DNA of 64,000 nt from Dirofilaria immitis (lineage: Eukaryota; Nematoda; Chromadorea; Rhabditida; Onchocercidae): NCBI GenBank assembly GCA_024305405.1, contig JAKNDB010000086.1, positions 736,001-800,000 of the forward strand, written 5' to 3'. Below are positions 27,701-48,047 of this stretch, piece after piece (positions within the stretch are counted from its first letter, which is position 1; each line of letters starts with the position of its first letter). The notes under the pieces were generated by a model. That model was not told the origin of the DNA. It saw only the letters and a list, made by a program, of their open reading frames with translations, and did no database searches. The position numbers were made by a program, and so were the translations under genes.

Positions 27701-30700
27701 ATGTGTTCTTAAAGAGTATTGGTGTAACAGTGACCGAGATTCAGGATGTGATTTTCAAGTATAGCGGTTTTTGCTTTCATAATTTTGAAATTTTGGCGGA
27801 GCTATTCAGTCCTTGCACACAGTTGTCATTTTTTACATTATTCGCCTTAGTATTTATGTCGCTATTATAAACATGATATTAATATGTAGAATCGTAGTTT
27901 GCAATAATAACAAATAAGTAGATAGTTGTTAATACCTCACTTTGTGAAGTATTTTTTTCTTTGTGAACGATTTGAAGGATAAACAGGAATTCAATTCCAG
28001 ATAAACAATGTAAAAATTGTCCGGTATATTTTAATGAATAGAAATGATTCTTAGGGTGGACATAGTGACCGACTACCACTGTTTAATTAACTTTCTTCTA
28101 CGTTATTTTTGGACATTGTGGTAATTGCTAATTTATTTTTGTTTTCAATAAACTTTTCCTATAGATTGGCATTTTTCGAACGAAAATATGCTTTCTATAC
28201 AATCTCTCAATTGCAAGGCGAAATAACAGGGCATTACACATCACAAATCATTAAGCAGCTTTATGTACTTGTTCTGGGTCTCGACATTTTGGGAAATCCA
28301 TTTGGACTCGTTCGAGATCTTTCATCTGGAGTACAGGACTTCTTTTATCAACCGTTCCAGGTTATCTTATTGCTTATGTGATTTGTTTTTATATCATATT
28401 CTTCTTAAGCTTTGATTTTTCTGTGGAAATTTTATCTTCAGTTAAACGATAACTTTTTCATCTTCATTGAAACGAAAACAATTTCGTTATTGGACGTATT
28501 TCTTACTTCTTATTTTTAAAATCTATTTCCAAAATTCAAAAGGTAACACTTGAAAAGCGAGAATGACTTAAGCTACTGTTAGTTTTGGAATCCTTAAGCT
28601 AGCTCTTATTAGCTGTACTCATTCCTGCTTTTCAAGTAGTGATTCACATTGAAGAAATAAGTATTCTACATAAGTGAATAAAAAAATTGCTTTTTAAACA
28701 TAAAAACGAATCAACATTATCATTTTGTTTTAAGACTTTGAAAGAGTCAATTAAGGTTTTATCTTATTCTATTCGGGCGAAATGCTTCAGGGAGCTGTTC
28801 AAGGACCAGAAGAGTTTGCTGAGGGAGTTGCTCTAGGTATTAAAGGACTTGTTGGTGCAACAGTTGGCGGTGGAGTTGGAGCAGTTTCGAGAATCGCTGG
28901 TACTTTAGGAAAGGTATCTCTTTATTTTTGTTTTCATAAAGATTTTTGACATAGGGCGTTTTTAATTATATTGAGGACCAAAAATGTAATTTAATAAGTA
29001 ATGTCGAAAACTTTAAATAAACATGACATTTGAAATTTATGAGTAAACTACAAAAACATTGTCCCGTTGTCATATTTTAAAATTGTGAAATGCAAGAATT
29101 GCGGTAAAAATATTTTTGTATGCGAAAGTATAAGTTTGCAGTGAATAGGAAAAGCGAATTTCGGGACAAAATAACTATTGCAAAATGTTTTCGCTTCTTG
29201 AATTAAAAATTAAGAGTTTTAGGGTGTAGCTGCATTAACTCTTGATGAGGAATATCAGCGTAAGCGACAACAAATGATGAATCGTCGTCCGAAAACAATC
29301 GGAGAGGGTGTGGCTCGTGGTGCTAAAGGTGTTGGACAAGGTCTTTATGAAGGCGTCGCCGGTGTTGTTTCCAAGCCACTTGCAGGTGTTTTTGATTTGT
29401 GCTTATTGAATAAAAAAAAGTTACATTTATTTGTGATAAAAATGAAACTCGTAACATTTTTATAAGTAGTTCGAAAGTTATATTATTCGATTTTGTAATT
29501 AACAAAGCAAGTTGTTTTGTTGTACTGACAATTTTAGGCGCTCGTTCTGGCGGAGCTGGTGGTTTTGCGAAGGGACTTAGCCTTGGATTGGTTGGTATCA
29601 TTACACGTCCTCTTTCTGGAGCTGTTGATTTTGCTAGCAGTACTTTAGATGCTGTGAGATCGTCAGTTTTTTTTAATGGAATTGTTTTATATAATTTTTT
29701 TAGAGTACTGGATTGTGAACAGTATTTGATGCATGCCCAATCTATAATGTAAACTTATCCTTAAACTTATTACTGGAATATGAATTTAAAAAGTATCTCT
29801 GTATTCAAGCTACTAAACGGCATTTTTGCTACATTTACGATATTTTTGTGTATTTTCTTTATTAGATACGTTGCTTGAACTAGTGAGCTCGAGGACACAC
29901 ATTTAAAATAAGTCGCAAATAAATTTGATTTGATACATCAAATTTTGGAATTTTAGTGCAACTGTTGGAATGGATGAAATGAAACCACTGCGCCCATCAC
30001 GAGTCATATTTTCGGACAACATCGTACGACCATACAGCCAAAAAATTGCTATAGGAGCTCAAATATTTCGTGTAAGATTGGAATGATGCTTCTTTGACTA
30101 AATTCTGATTATCCATTAATATCTTTAGCTGCTTAAGATTTTGATATTATAAGATTGCTTGACAAAAATTTATACAATATCCGTAATATTCTTATAGATA
30201 TTGTATAAATCATAATGGATATTATTCTAATGAATATGAAACTACATGTATTAATTTAACCATATTTCCACTCTACGAATTTGACTTGAGCAAGCTTTTC
30301 ATTTGTTGGCATATCTTGGTAGGATGAAAGAATTACCAGACTTGAACATATGAATTCGGAAGAATTTCGGTCGACTTTTCGAAATGCACTTATCGATATG
30401 TATTGAATATTATATTGTGATATATTATGTGCCAAATCAATGATGTTTTGTTTTTAATTGATAACATTCAGTGAAAAGTAACGAATTATCGAACAGCATT
30501 TAGCGAAATTGTCTTTTTGGCGAATGGCTTTGCATGAGAAAGTGCTTTAATGTTTTTATATCATTCAATATGTATTTTGAATGTTCAGGAAGCTGATAAC
30601 GGTTCTGTGGCTGATACGGATTATTTTTTGGCACATGCACCAATTTCTGAGAAGAGTATATTTATTATCACCGATAGGTTAAAATTTTAAAAAATCTGTT

Positions 30701-31246
30701 TAACTAAGTTTTCTAAAAATCAGTAGAGTTTAGGATGCTAAAATGCAATTCTTGTAGATGTTGAGTAATGTATGTTTCATTAAAATAGAAAATTTTTCTC
30801 ACCCGGAATGACAGGAATACAATCAAGTCAATTTTTTTACATGTGTTGTAGAGAAGTGATTGCAGACGTGCAATGAATGTAAGAAAAAGTGATATGGTTG
30901 GTTCCTGGAATATTGAATGGCAAGTTTTATACACGGAAATGAATAGACCGACACTTTCGGATAAAACGATACTGATTGATTTGAGGAAGAAGCAAAAGGT
31001 TTCCTCAAATTAAGTATGTTAGGTGGAAGAGTGGTCGAGCTGATAGAGCAAGCTTCTGCAACTGTTAGTACTTATTTTTTTTTAAATCAAAATCTCCATT
31101 AAAATGCGTAGGATGTTTTTGTGTACAGATCTTCATTAGTTAGATCAGAGAAAGTAAGTGGAAGGAGTAAATAAAGGAGTTCGTATCATTAAGTTATCTT
31201 GATAAAGGTACAAAAGCATGCAGAATTGATATCAAGCGAATATTGA
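5017..31246 (+). CDS. vps-13: VPS13-family bridge-like lipid transfer protein
   Basis: Large multi-exon gene for a VPS13-type protein, which forms a long hydrophobic groove and moves glycerophospholipids between organelles at contact sites (known for the family). The start is fixed by the hallmark N terminus [16 protein letters not shown] at 5017, the first ATG after an acceptor-like site. Domains in order: chorein N (5017-6632), extended middle repeats (7013-16758), the VAB adaptor-binding region (about 19.2-25.2 kb, with [10 protein letters not shown] and [10 protein letters not shown]), and the ATG2-C/PH-like C terminus (25.9-31.2 kb, with [20 protein letters not shown]). About 50 exons are read; segment entries give coordinates. 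Expected length is near 3,100-3,200 residues, normal for the family. At least a dozen exons need one extra base, mostly in an A/T run, to stay in frame. As every splice site and motif is otherwise kept, I favour sequencing error over pseudogene. The final exons (after about 31063) and stop at 31244-31246 are uncertain. The symbol is by family. Confidence 0.94.
10196..16758 (+). other. vps-13: VPS13 segment B: extended middle region (exons)
   Basis: Exons read: 10196-10401, 10648-10795, 11068-11235, 11442-11672, 11938-12033, 12148-12319, 12596-12800, about 13020-13266, 13580-13788, 13964-14063, 14338-14491, 14858-15130, 15359-15545, 15934-16009, 16200-16372, 16637-16758. Recurrent VPS13 features are visible: [58 protein letters not shown] and DVCFGI(intron)SLLLEES. 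A low-complexity Ser/Thr/Glu-rich insert lies in 14858-15130. One added base is needed at about 12191-12195, 13675-13677, 13749-13753 and 16311-16314. Exon 13020-13266 also needs one or two corrections to join TIEKYMEP-like and [15 protein letters not shown] parts. Confidence 0.8.
10799..10928. repeat. Direct tandem duplication, 65-bp unit
   Basis: Two near-identical copies starting TATCCTGTTATAATTCATCT, at 10799 and 10864, each followed by a long A run and GAAAGGAATATAAAA. The first copy begins four bases inside the intron, next to the VPS13 donor at 10796, so the duplication abuts the 5' splice site but leaves the exon intact. Confidence 0.85.
17002..25774 (+). other. vps-13: VPS13 segment C: pre-VAB and VAB adaptor-binding region (exons)
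   Basis: Exons read: 17002-17097, 17262-17418, 17620-17786, 18068-18217, 18322-18419, 18770-19036, 19252-19408, 19532-19665, 19923-20086, 20153-20393, 20569-20640, 20798-20896, 21014-21115, 21360-21431, 22003-22083, 22758-23012, 23268-23399, 23617-23748, 23875-24053, one or more uncertain between 24205 and 24840, 24982 to about 25190, 25636-25774. The VAB (formerly SHR-binding) region docks adaptor proteins that place VPS13 on particular organelles. Its repeated beta modules show [35 protein letters not shown] and [14 protein letters not shown], and it ends with [15 protein letters not shown]. One added base is needed near 17305-17309, 17653-17657, 18405-18412, 19350-19375 and 23727-23731. 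The exon near 24205 (reading [11 protein letters not shown]) is tentative. Confidence 0.8.
17107..17156. repeat. 23-bp intronic hairpin with 4-nt loop
   Basis: The arm at 17107-17129 (ATTTCGTTTTCTTTC... ) is the reverse complement of 17134-17156 with a single mismatch, leaving loop ATGA at 17130-17133. It starts only 9 nt after the exon that ends at 17097, inside a 164-nt VPS13 intron. Such a long near-perfect fold is unusual in a short intron. It could be a palindrome left by a small mobile element, or a structure that brings the splice sites together. Confidence 0.85.
28548..28637. repeat. Imperfect fold-back in VPS13 intron
   Basis: ACTTGAAAAGC at 28548-28558 pairs with GCTTTTCAAGT at 28627-28637, and after a 2-nt mismatch GAATGA at 28561-28566 pairs with TCATTC at 28619-28624. 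Further TTAAGCTA/TAGCT palindromic pieces lie in the loop. It is in the intron between exons 28165-28360 and 28791-28913, and may be a small MITE-like remnant. Confidence 0.55.
30168..30210. repeat. 13-bp inverted repeat in VPS13 intron
   Basis: ATTTATACAATAT (30168-30180) pairs perfectly with ATATTGTATAAAT (30198-30210) across a 17-nt loop, in the intron 30072-30588. It is AT-rich, so its significance is limited. Confidence 0.5.
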
Positions 31247-34200
31247 GGTGCGTGCTATTTGATTTTATTTTGTTAATCACGATAATTCGGTGACATTTCA
31301 TTTGCTATAGGAGCAATTTGATCTCAGTTTTTTAAACATTTTTACGTTAATTCTTGCAAGTTTTATCCATTGCTTTCTAAAAGCAAGTTTATCAAATTTC
31401 TCATACCTTTTTTTTATTCATTGATCTTACTTTCAGGAAATATACAATAAATTACTAGTTGCTTATGAAGTTGAAGTTGGTGATGGTTGAAAAACCATTC
31501 TATTTATCTTTTTTGTCGTTGATGCGTTTTTTAATGCATTTCGCCATGAACATCCATACTTTATATTTCCTGTGATGAAAATGATAGTACATTGAAGATA
31601 TAACTGCAGTTTTTATAATTTGATAATTATTCTTGTTTATTTGTTCATCATTCTGTGACATTCTATAGCGAATCTTTGATTCCATACTCCTTTTAGTTAT
31701 ATTTTTTGGAGAGTAAAAGATTCAGCAATTGATTTTCGGCTATTATGAATTCCTTACAGAATAACTATTTAATAAGCAAACGTCTTCTGGTCGTGACAGC
31801 TCGTTCTTTCAATGTTTCTGAATGATGGTTCTTGTCATACTTTTCCTTCTATGCATTTAGATTTTTCGAAAAATTTTCTGATAATATCTGTCGAAATAAC
31901 TATTATGGAAAAGGTACGCTTAAGCATACCACACAGAATTTTACTATGTTATTAACTTTATGGAAAAAGCTCATCGAATGTAGTCCTGCATTATTGTTGT
32001 ATTAATATTAAATTGTCAAGAATGGAAAGAAACGCATTGTTTTTCATACAAATTTTGAGTAGAACATGTTCTAATTTGTGAAATTAATAAATAGCAGAAA
32101 ATAGGATAGCTATCAGTGCAGAACTGTGATTGAGAATGCTAACGATACCAATAATTGAAGTACTGTCATTATGAGAACTTACAATAGCATTTCAAAATTC
32201 CGCTTACAGTAGTGGTTTACCTCTCATCATTAGTTTGGAATTTGAATTTTGAAATGCTTTATATAGGACTGATCTATCTTATTTTTCACGAATACTTCAT
32301 CTATTTTATGTTTTTTTTTCTGTAATTCATGATAAAAGTTACTGGTACTCTATGTTCTAGCAAATTTTTCTACAGAAAGTTTAAATTTTTATTCATTCGT
32401 CTATTTATTATTCTTTTCATTCCATTCATACATTTTGGAGAAATTATTCTGTTTAAGTATTTCTATTTAGACACAGTGACTGGATTGTTCAAATTACTGT
32501 ATCAAATGTTTTCTTCTTTTGATGTCTTATTTACTGTGTTGTTCCTATTTATTTCACATGTTTTATGAATCACATAAACTTTTGCTTGTTTTTAGCTATC
32601 ACCGTTCGACATTTCACTTATTGCTGTGATCAATATATTATGAAAAACTTTTCGAGACCACTGTTTATAATTTATTGTTCATTAAGTGATTCAGATTAGA
32701 CTTACTACCAAAAATAAATTATTTTCAAATAGGGAACTTTGAGATGGATAATATGCACTGTAAGTTTTCATAAATTTCTGCTCTTAGGAGGGAAAGAATG
32801 GAAACAAAATTTGTTGTGAACACTTTCAGAACCAGTTAACAAATTGATGGATTGATTTTACCCCAATTTTCCTTTTAGAAAACAATGACAAATTGAATTA
32901 GAAGTCACGACATTATCTTCACTGACTCATTGTGATGTTTCTTCAAATATTTGCAAAAAATGCAACGATATGTTAGGAATTATAATATCGGAAATAGTTC
33001 AATTTTTTCTCCTTCAAATCTTATGATGGATGCCATAAAATTGCAGAGCTATGAATACTGTGACGTCTTACTGATCGGCCTCAAAATTTCATTGATTTTC
33101 ACTCTAGAAAAAGAGAGGGACCTATTAATTGTTGAATTGTAATGAAGATCATGTTTGCATGGTGTAATTTTTTTTTGATAACAGATAAGTAAGAACCACT
33201 GATAGTATTTAAGGCAAAAAATTATTTGGCTGGATTGGTAAATGTGATTTTTGCCACTAGTAGACTGCTTCAAGATTGGCATTTGAATCATGCTCTGATA
33301 TTAGTTAGAATTTCCATTTTGTAGTATTTTCTTCTTCGAATAAGGGTTTTTTAGTTTTAATGCATACGTAATTTGAATGAGGATTTCGAATAGTTAAGAT
33401 GTTTAAAATTCGTTTTTCATTACTTCGAATTTTTGAGCATGCAGGAAAATACTGGTGGTACATTCAATTATCTATTTATCTGATAGGAATACTATGGTGA
33501 GAAGCTTATACTTCATCTTTTTTATACTGGAAGAAAATTCCTTCGTATTTATTTTTCCTTTCTACGGTACCGAGACAAAGCCATTTAATTATAAGATAGA
33601 TTTTATAATAAACATACAATTTCAATTGTTTTTCATCTGACAAAATCTCAACCATGGCTGATAATACTATCATGTTAAAAATAATCCGATTATCCTACTT
33701 GATGGCATTGATACTTCAATATCGGCGACTTATGTTCTTGCGTTTATACATGCAATACTTTGAAAATGATTTCATTTATCAGAAAAATGATGATTCATCA
33801 TAATGATAATTCGCTTTTTCTTTGCGGCATTATTTATGTTCACTGGTGAAGAAAACGAATCCATTCATTTCAACGGTACAAAGAACACCCAGTCAATGCG
33901 ACCATCAATATATCAATCATTTCGCTGTATTTATATTGTGGTATATGTGCTGTTACCACTGTATCTTTCTGAGGATACATTTCCTTACTTGACATCACTA
34001 TTCTATCATCTGTGTTTGTATACTTTGATTATAAGAATTTTTGGTATGAAACATGAATTGAAAATAGTTCCCAGTATTTCTGACCTCATCCATTCATATG
34101 GAGACAAGATTTCCTATAATCTTCCAGTAGCAAATCGAATTCAATATGTGCTGTAATATCCTATGTAAAGGTTAGTAGTTGGAACAAATGAACATGAAGA

Positions 34201-36935
34201 ACTAACTTCTAGACTCGCTATTGGTTCCTCTAAAAATCCGTTTTTGTATAGTGGATGATTTTAGCATGATAGATGTATATGGACCTACAGTAGATCGGTA
34301 GTGCATCGTTTCAAAGTAATCGTTGATTCTGGAATGCATATGATGGTAATTCTCTGAATCACAGATCCTTCGGTGATTTATCTTATCTCGCTGAATTTTG
34401 AAGGATATTGTCGAATGTAACTAATTGTCTCTCCTAAATGCATCTTTTAATTTCTTGCTGCTATTTGCCATCATACCATAAGGGTATTGGGTCGGAAGAA
34501 TCTTTTCTTGAAGTTAAATCAAAGCCTTAAATACTTTTCTTTCCGAGCGCTTTTGTAGTAGTTGTTTGCTGATTTCTAGCTTCACTCTTTTCACTGTGCC
34601 AATATTTTCGAATAGGACTTTTTTTTTACTCTTTGCAATAAACACTTTACCAGTATCATTCTCATCATCGCCATTTATGAAAATTCACCTCATTATCACC
34701 ACAATATATAGAACTGTTAATCTATTTGCGACATTCTCGTTTAAATCAAAGCAGCTAAATAAATAATATAGGATGTCGCTTCCACTTTATCACACTCGTA
34801 TTTTCTTCCATTCGATATGAGGATGACAGGCCTTACGTGATATATTTCTATTTTGTGAATTAAAAAGATGGTGATGATGGAATGGATTGTGATGACGCGG
34901 CACTGCTGCTACTTCTCCTGGGCATATGATTATCACATATTTGTTCTCATTTCACGTTAAACATTCTTCATCTCCATCTCTGTGCAGCGACCATTGCAAC
35001 ATATACTACTTCTTCAAAGCGTTTATAATCGATTCAAAATATCTGAGTGAAGCGCAGCGAGTTTCCCCTCTTCTGGCTGTGTAATGTTTATCGAACATAT
35101 TCAGTTTTCTCACTTCTCCCGACTCATCATCCATTCATCATTCATTGTACGCGTGCTTATATAGTAGTAGCATCATCGTTAAATTTTTATTGTAGGTGAG
35201 ATTGAAGCGAACAAGAGAGAAGTCATGCATAGAAGTTCAATGTTCGATCTATACAAGTCCATAATCATAATCTGAACTTTACTCAATTCTTTTTGCAGTT
35301 AATAGGGTGAAGAAATTGAAGTACAGCTTTTTAGTTGCGTATTTTCTTACAAAGTAAGAAGAAATGGTTTTTCATATTCGAGATATCAACATTATGAAGA
35401 GAGATGCTGTGTAATAGATAATTTTTTACTTTATATCTAAAAGCACTTACGATAATTATAAAATAATAGATGCACCAGATCTATAAGCAGGAAATCAAAG
35501 TGGTTATAATAGAGTTATGTGAACCGAAAAAAAGTCAAAATTTCTTTTGCTTCCTATTGTGCACTTTAGTTATACTATTTCCATTATCATCATCATCTCC
35601 GCTAACATGCCTAGTAGTGTTGATGGTTGTTGTCGTCTGATTTCTGTCACTGTTATTTACAGAGGTTTATTCACATTACTTAAATCTTATCATCTCTTTA
35701 GCTAACTTGCGGCTCTGCAGTGAATACTTATCACTTATAGTCTGGGAAATGAAAGATAGCATTTTGACATATGGAAGTATACGTACGGCCATGAAAATGA
35801 CCGTTTCTGTGAACTGCATTTTTGTTCACAGATGTTGTGGCTGCATGTGAAACATCGCATATCAGAGACGCGATGTTTATCTGTCTGATTGAGTGATTGA
35901 TGGGCAAAATTTCCACCGTGCCAAGTAAGAAAGACTACATTTTTAAGATAATTATAGAGAATAGCAATAAGATTCATATAAGGACTTAGACTATTATTGC
36001 ATGCAAGAAAAAACAGCATGAAATAGGACATCACGTGTTTAGTTAAAAAGTGACACCCTCCTACTTCAAGCAAGGAATCGATCAGTTGGAGCCTTCGGTG
36101 GCCATTCTTGAGATTAGTTTCAGTCTTTACTTAGAGTTTTGAATTTTGAATTTGTCTTTCTAAACTTTTCAGATGTTTTATTTCCACGACCAGTTTCTTT
36201 AGTAAATGTTTAAGTTACAAGTCACAAGAAATATTTTATTCGCCAGTCAGAAAAATCGTTTCACTAATGTTTTTCGAAATTAAGCGTAAACCGTCGCAGT
36301 AGCAACCTAGTGATGTCATCGGTTTGAGCTTACATATATATAATATATAAATAATGTCGTCTTTTGCTGTCATCGACGATGTATCATTTTTATCCTCTCT
36401 GTCCTTGCATATCTCTGGGATTTTCTTCTTCTTCCTGCTCCTCTCGTCTACATATATCCTTCTTCTCCTCCTTTCGCCTACACAGTTTCATTCCTCAACT
36501 TTTAAATACACTGTACATTCTATTTCTGTAGCGTTTCGACGACCTGTTTTAAGTTATTCTTATAAATGATCGCCACAATGCATTTCAGTGCGATGGTTTA
36601 CTTTTACAGTGTCGAGCTTTTGACATTTCGCTAATTTGCTTCACTTCCCTTTTATTGTAAAAAGTAGTTGCCTGTGTTATGTTTACAGCAAATCGGTTAT
36701 TTATTATGATGAATCGGTTATTGATTTTTGAAAACCTTATTCCGTTCATTATTACGCAAAGCAATGTAATTCGAAAAAAATAGATGCTAATATTTCGGCA
36801 GGTTTTTTCATTTTTGATCTCTGTATATACATCGATATTCAATACCTGGATCGTAAGCTAAGAACTATTTGTGTATTGTAAAGGCATTCAGTCGCTCGTG
36901 TGTCGTTTTTATAGGGAATTCCAAAATTTTCCCAA
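31247..36935. other. Intergenic region between VPS13 and the HECT ligase gene
   Basis: About 5.7 kb with no recognised gene or RNA. Several frames are open for 60-117 codons (for example 33803-34156 on + and 35735-36073 on -), but they are rich in F, I, Y, S and N, lack splice structure and resemble nothing I know, so I treat them as chance. A pyrimidine-rich tract (CTTCTTCTTCC-like) lies at about 36390-36490. The region presumably holds the VPS13 3' UTR and the upstream control region of the next gene. Confidence 0.5.
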
Positions 36936-36945
36936 AATGTTTTAG
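36936..36945 (+). promoter_or_regulatory. Splice-acceptor-like site upstream of the HECT ligase start
   Basis: AAATGTTTTAG-type acceptor 48 nt before the proposed ATG at 36994; another (TTTTTATAG) ends at about 36914. Either could accept a spliced leader. Basis is position and consensus only. Confidence 0.3.
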
Positions 36946-36993
36946 GTTGTGGATGTTTTGGTTGTATGTACAACCGTCAATAGGCAAATAAAA

Positions 36994-45725
<8,732 letters not shown>

Positions 45726-48041
45726 AGCCGTGAATGAAAAGTGTAATATACAAATTTCTTTAGGGTGTTCTAGATTTTGAATTTCTATTCTTGCAAAAAC
45801 TACTTTCTGTAAGTAAATTTGATTTTTAATACATCAGCTGTTAGTAATTTGAACATAATTTTACCTGGTACTTTAAGTCTTTCTAATTCCTATGACGCAC
45901 TTTTCCCGATATATCACATTTATTGGGGATTTAATTATATTAATTTATATGCCTTGATATTTATCACTTCAGTGTCTTCCTTAAATTCCGACTTCAAAGT
46001 CTTTCACATTTTATGAAAAAATCCCAGTACTCAATTTCCCGAATAAAGTAGAGTATATTTCGAATTCAATCGCATCATCTTAAAAAACACATTAAAATTT
46101 TGTACGTTCATAAATTTCCAATCATAAGTTTGTCCAAAATATCATTATATCGATTCAACCATCCGGTATTGGTGATAGCACAACTATATGTTCTCTATGA
46201 TTATATACGAATTAAAAAACTTACAGTATTTGTTAAATCACTGTTTTAATATACTTATCAGGTTTTATGTGGCTGTAAGTTATGCTGTTTTGAATTTATC
46301 ATTTAGTGGCAAATAACATTTCTCATAAAACATAGTATAAGCTAAAAATACATTTTTCATTTTTCTTTGAACAAGTTGAATCTGTGATATCATTTTTCCG
46401 TTGTGATACCGTTAATCATTATTTGATATGTTTATGGACCAAGTACTATTACTGCTATTATTATTTTCATTACTCTTTTGAGTATAGTACTATTACTACC
46501 ATTTATGTTGTATATTCACCAGAATTAATACGTATATACGAAATTTATCATCAATAGCGTCAGTTTTCTCCAAATACTTTAATCAGTAGTTACATAAAAG
46601 AAATAGGACTGTCATATCTTCATTTATAGTAAGTAGAACATATAATCCTAGATATTGCAGTCTTCCGTCATCTGGAATGCAGATTTATTTTTCATACTGT
46701 CTTAAGCAAATATGACATAATGGGGGTTAACAATTTAACTGTGTTGTATCTTCATTCTGCTCTGAGTGTCAGATTTTGGAGGTTACACAGCTAACAGAGC
46801 GATAATTGCATCTAGCTTCCCAAGAAATTACGGAATGAAGAGGTCTCATATGTTAAAAAGTTATTTAAAGAGGGCATAAGCCTGAGGATTTCAATAATAT
46901 GTTGCGTAGACATATACATATCTGTTTATCTCTTCCCTAAATGCTAGAAATTCATGTTGAAATTTGTTGCCATGTAATTTGGAAATCTTTAAAGCCATAG
47001 ACATCATTGACTCCTGTTTTACAAGTCACGAAACTTGACAGTCCTTATATTCTTTATAGTGCTTCGCATGTGATTTTTACAAATCTTAAGAGTAATATAA
47101 AGAAATGAGAAATATCCACTTAGCATTTATAACAGGGATAAGTTTGAAACAACTGGAAGCAAACATTCAGTCCAATCGAAGTAAAGAGTTATTATGAACA
47201 AATGGATGTTGGAATTTTCTGCAGTCTTAAACTTCAGATGACAGAAACTTCTGAAAATTGTAGCGATGTAATGAATAACAAGTAACAAACGTTTTCGTTT
47301 ACAGCACATACAAGTACCATACAACCATATTAAGCATAAAAATATTAGTATGAGAAATGTGGCAGAGTTCATAAGGGCAAGTAAAAGTTTGTCACCATGA
47401 GAAAAACAAAAGCACCAAGCGTAAGGCATGAGAATGTAGCAACTGGTCAAGAAACAGTCCAAGGAAGTATCATGTTTCTCTTACTGAGCTGGATGCAGAA
47501 TAAAATGGAGAATATGGAGTTTTATGTGAAGATACAGCTGCTAATTCGATTAATTTCGTTTCTGTCCGATATAACGTTTTTCAGCTCCAAAATGCGATAA
47601 GAAATTTTAAAAAGTACTTGAGAAATGCTCAATGACCATTCTTCCAATCGTATTATTTACCATTCAAACTACGAGGAATGATGGTATATCCTTCATAACT
47701 AAATTGCAAGATAAACATTTCCAAGAATTTGTTACAACACATTTTAAAAGGAAAACAACAAATGTAGTTCTGAGCGCTCTGAACTATTTCGAAGTATGCA
47801 TCAAGTTTTAAGCAATGAATGATTGATCTGAGAGTTGAATTATATCTCGTTCCGACGGTAAAGTTGAGCATGGTAACAACCACAATATTATCGGTCCTAA
47901 AAATCAAAAATCAAACCAAATTTTAGATCTTCCTATACAATATTCGCTAGATATTTTGCGATAACGAAGAAGTGAATTACCCAGGAAAAAGGCAAAAAAA
48001 AGAAAAAAGTAAAAAGAAATATATATGTATAATATAATTTC
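45726..48041. other. Region between convergent genes
   Basis: About 2.3 kb separating the 3' ends of the HECT ligase (+) and the DHHC gene (-). No recognised gene. Frames at 47127-47462 (-) and 47397-47600 (+) are open, but overlap each other and show no family resemblance; the minus-strand one has a hydrophobic stretch followed by CCKRKR. I leave both unassigned. Confidence 0.45.
46042..46047 (+). terminator. Candidate poly(A) signal of the HECT ligase gene
   Basis: AATAAA 317 nt after the stop codon at 45725. It is the first canonical hexamer that I noticed downstream; usage is inferred. Confidence 0.35.
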
Positions 48042-48047
48042 TTTATT
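48042..48047 (-). terminator. Poly(A)-signal hexamer overlapping the DHHC stop codon
   Basis: On the minus strand the gene ends AGT-TAA-TAAAG, so an AATAAA hexamer overlaps the stop codon. If used, the 3' UTR would be only some 15-25 nt long. Confidence 0.35.

Larger units (their letters stand above)
25884..31246 (+). other. vps-13: VPS13 segment D: C-terminal ATG2-C and PH-like region (exons)
   Basis: Exons read: 25884-25974, 26428-26523, 26705-26879, 27244-27363, 27589-27758, 28165-28360, 28791-28913, 29223-29385, 29538-29661, 29957-30071, 30589-30677, 30866-31063, then possibly 31129-31153 and 31208-31246. Helical ATG2-C motifs are clear: [53 protein letters not shown], and the glycine-rich [20 protein letters not shown]. 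The last block reads [20 protein letters not shown], typical of the PH-like tail that binds membranes. One added base is needed in the exons at 26428, 26705 and 30866 (run at 30994-30999, to join LRKKQ to [13 protein letters not shown]). The terminal exon reading [16 protein letters not shown] is a guess based on frame and splice sites. Confidence 0.75.

Noticed and set aside
5017..31246. VPS13 as a pseudogene because of frameshifts
   Set aside because: Every defect is a missing base, mostly in homopolymer runs, while splice sites and family motifs are intact over 26 kb; sequencing error explains this better.
33803..34156. 117-codon ORF on + between VPS13 and the HECT ligase
   Set aside because: Composition is F/Y/I/L-rich as in chance frames of AT-rich DNA. 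It has no splice context, no motif, and overlapping open frames nearby.
35735..36073. 112-codon ORF on - in the same gap
   Set aside because: Overlaps another open minus-strand frame (35731-35916), has Cys/His scattered without a zinc-finger spacing, and no family resemblance.
47127..47462. 111-codon minus-strand ORF with a hydrophobic stretch
   Set aside because: No recognisable family and no exon partners; overlaps a + frame. Left as unassigned rather than called a gene.
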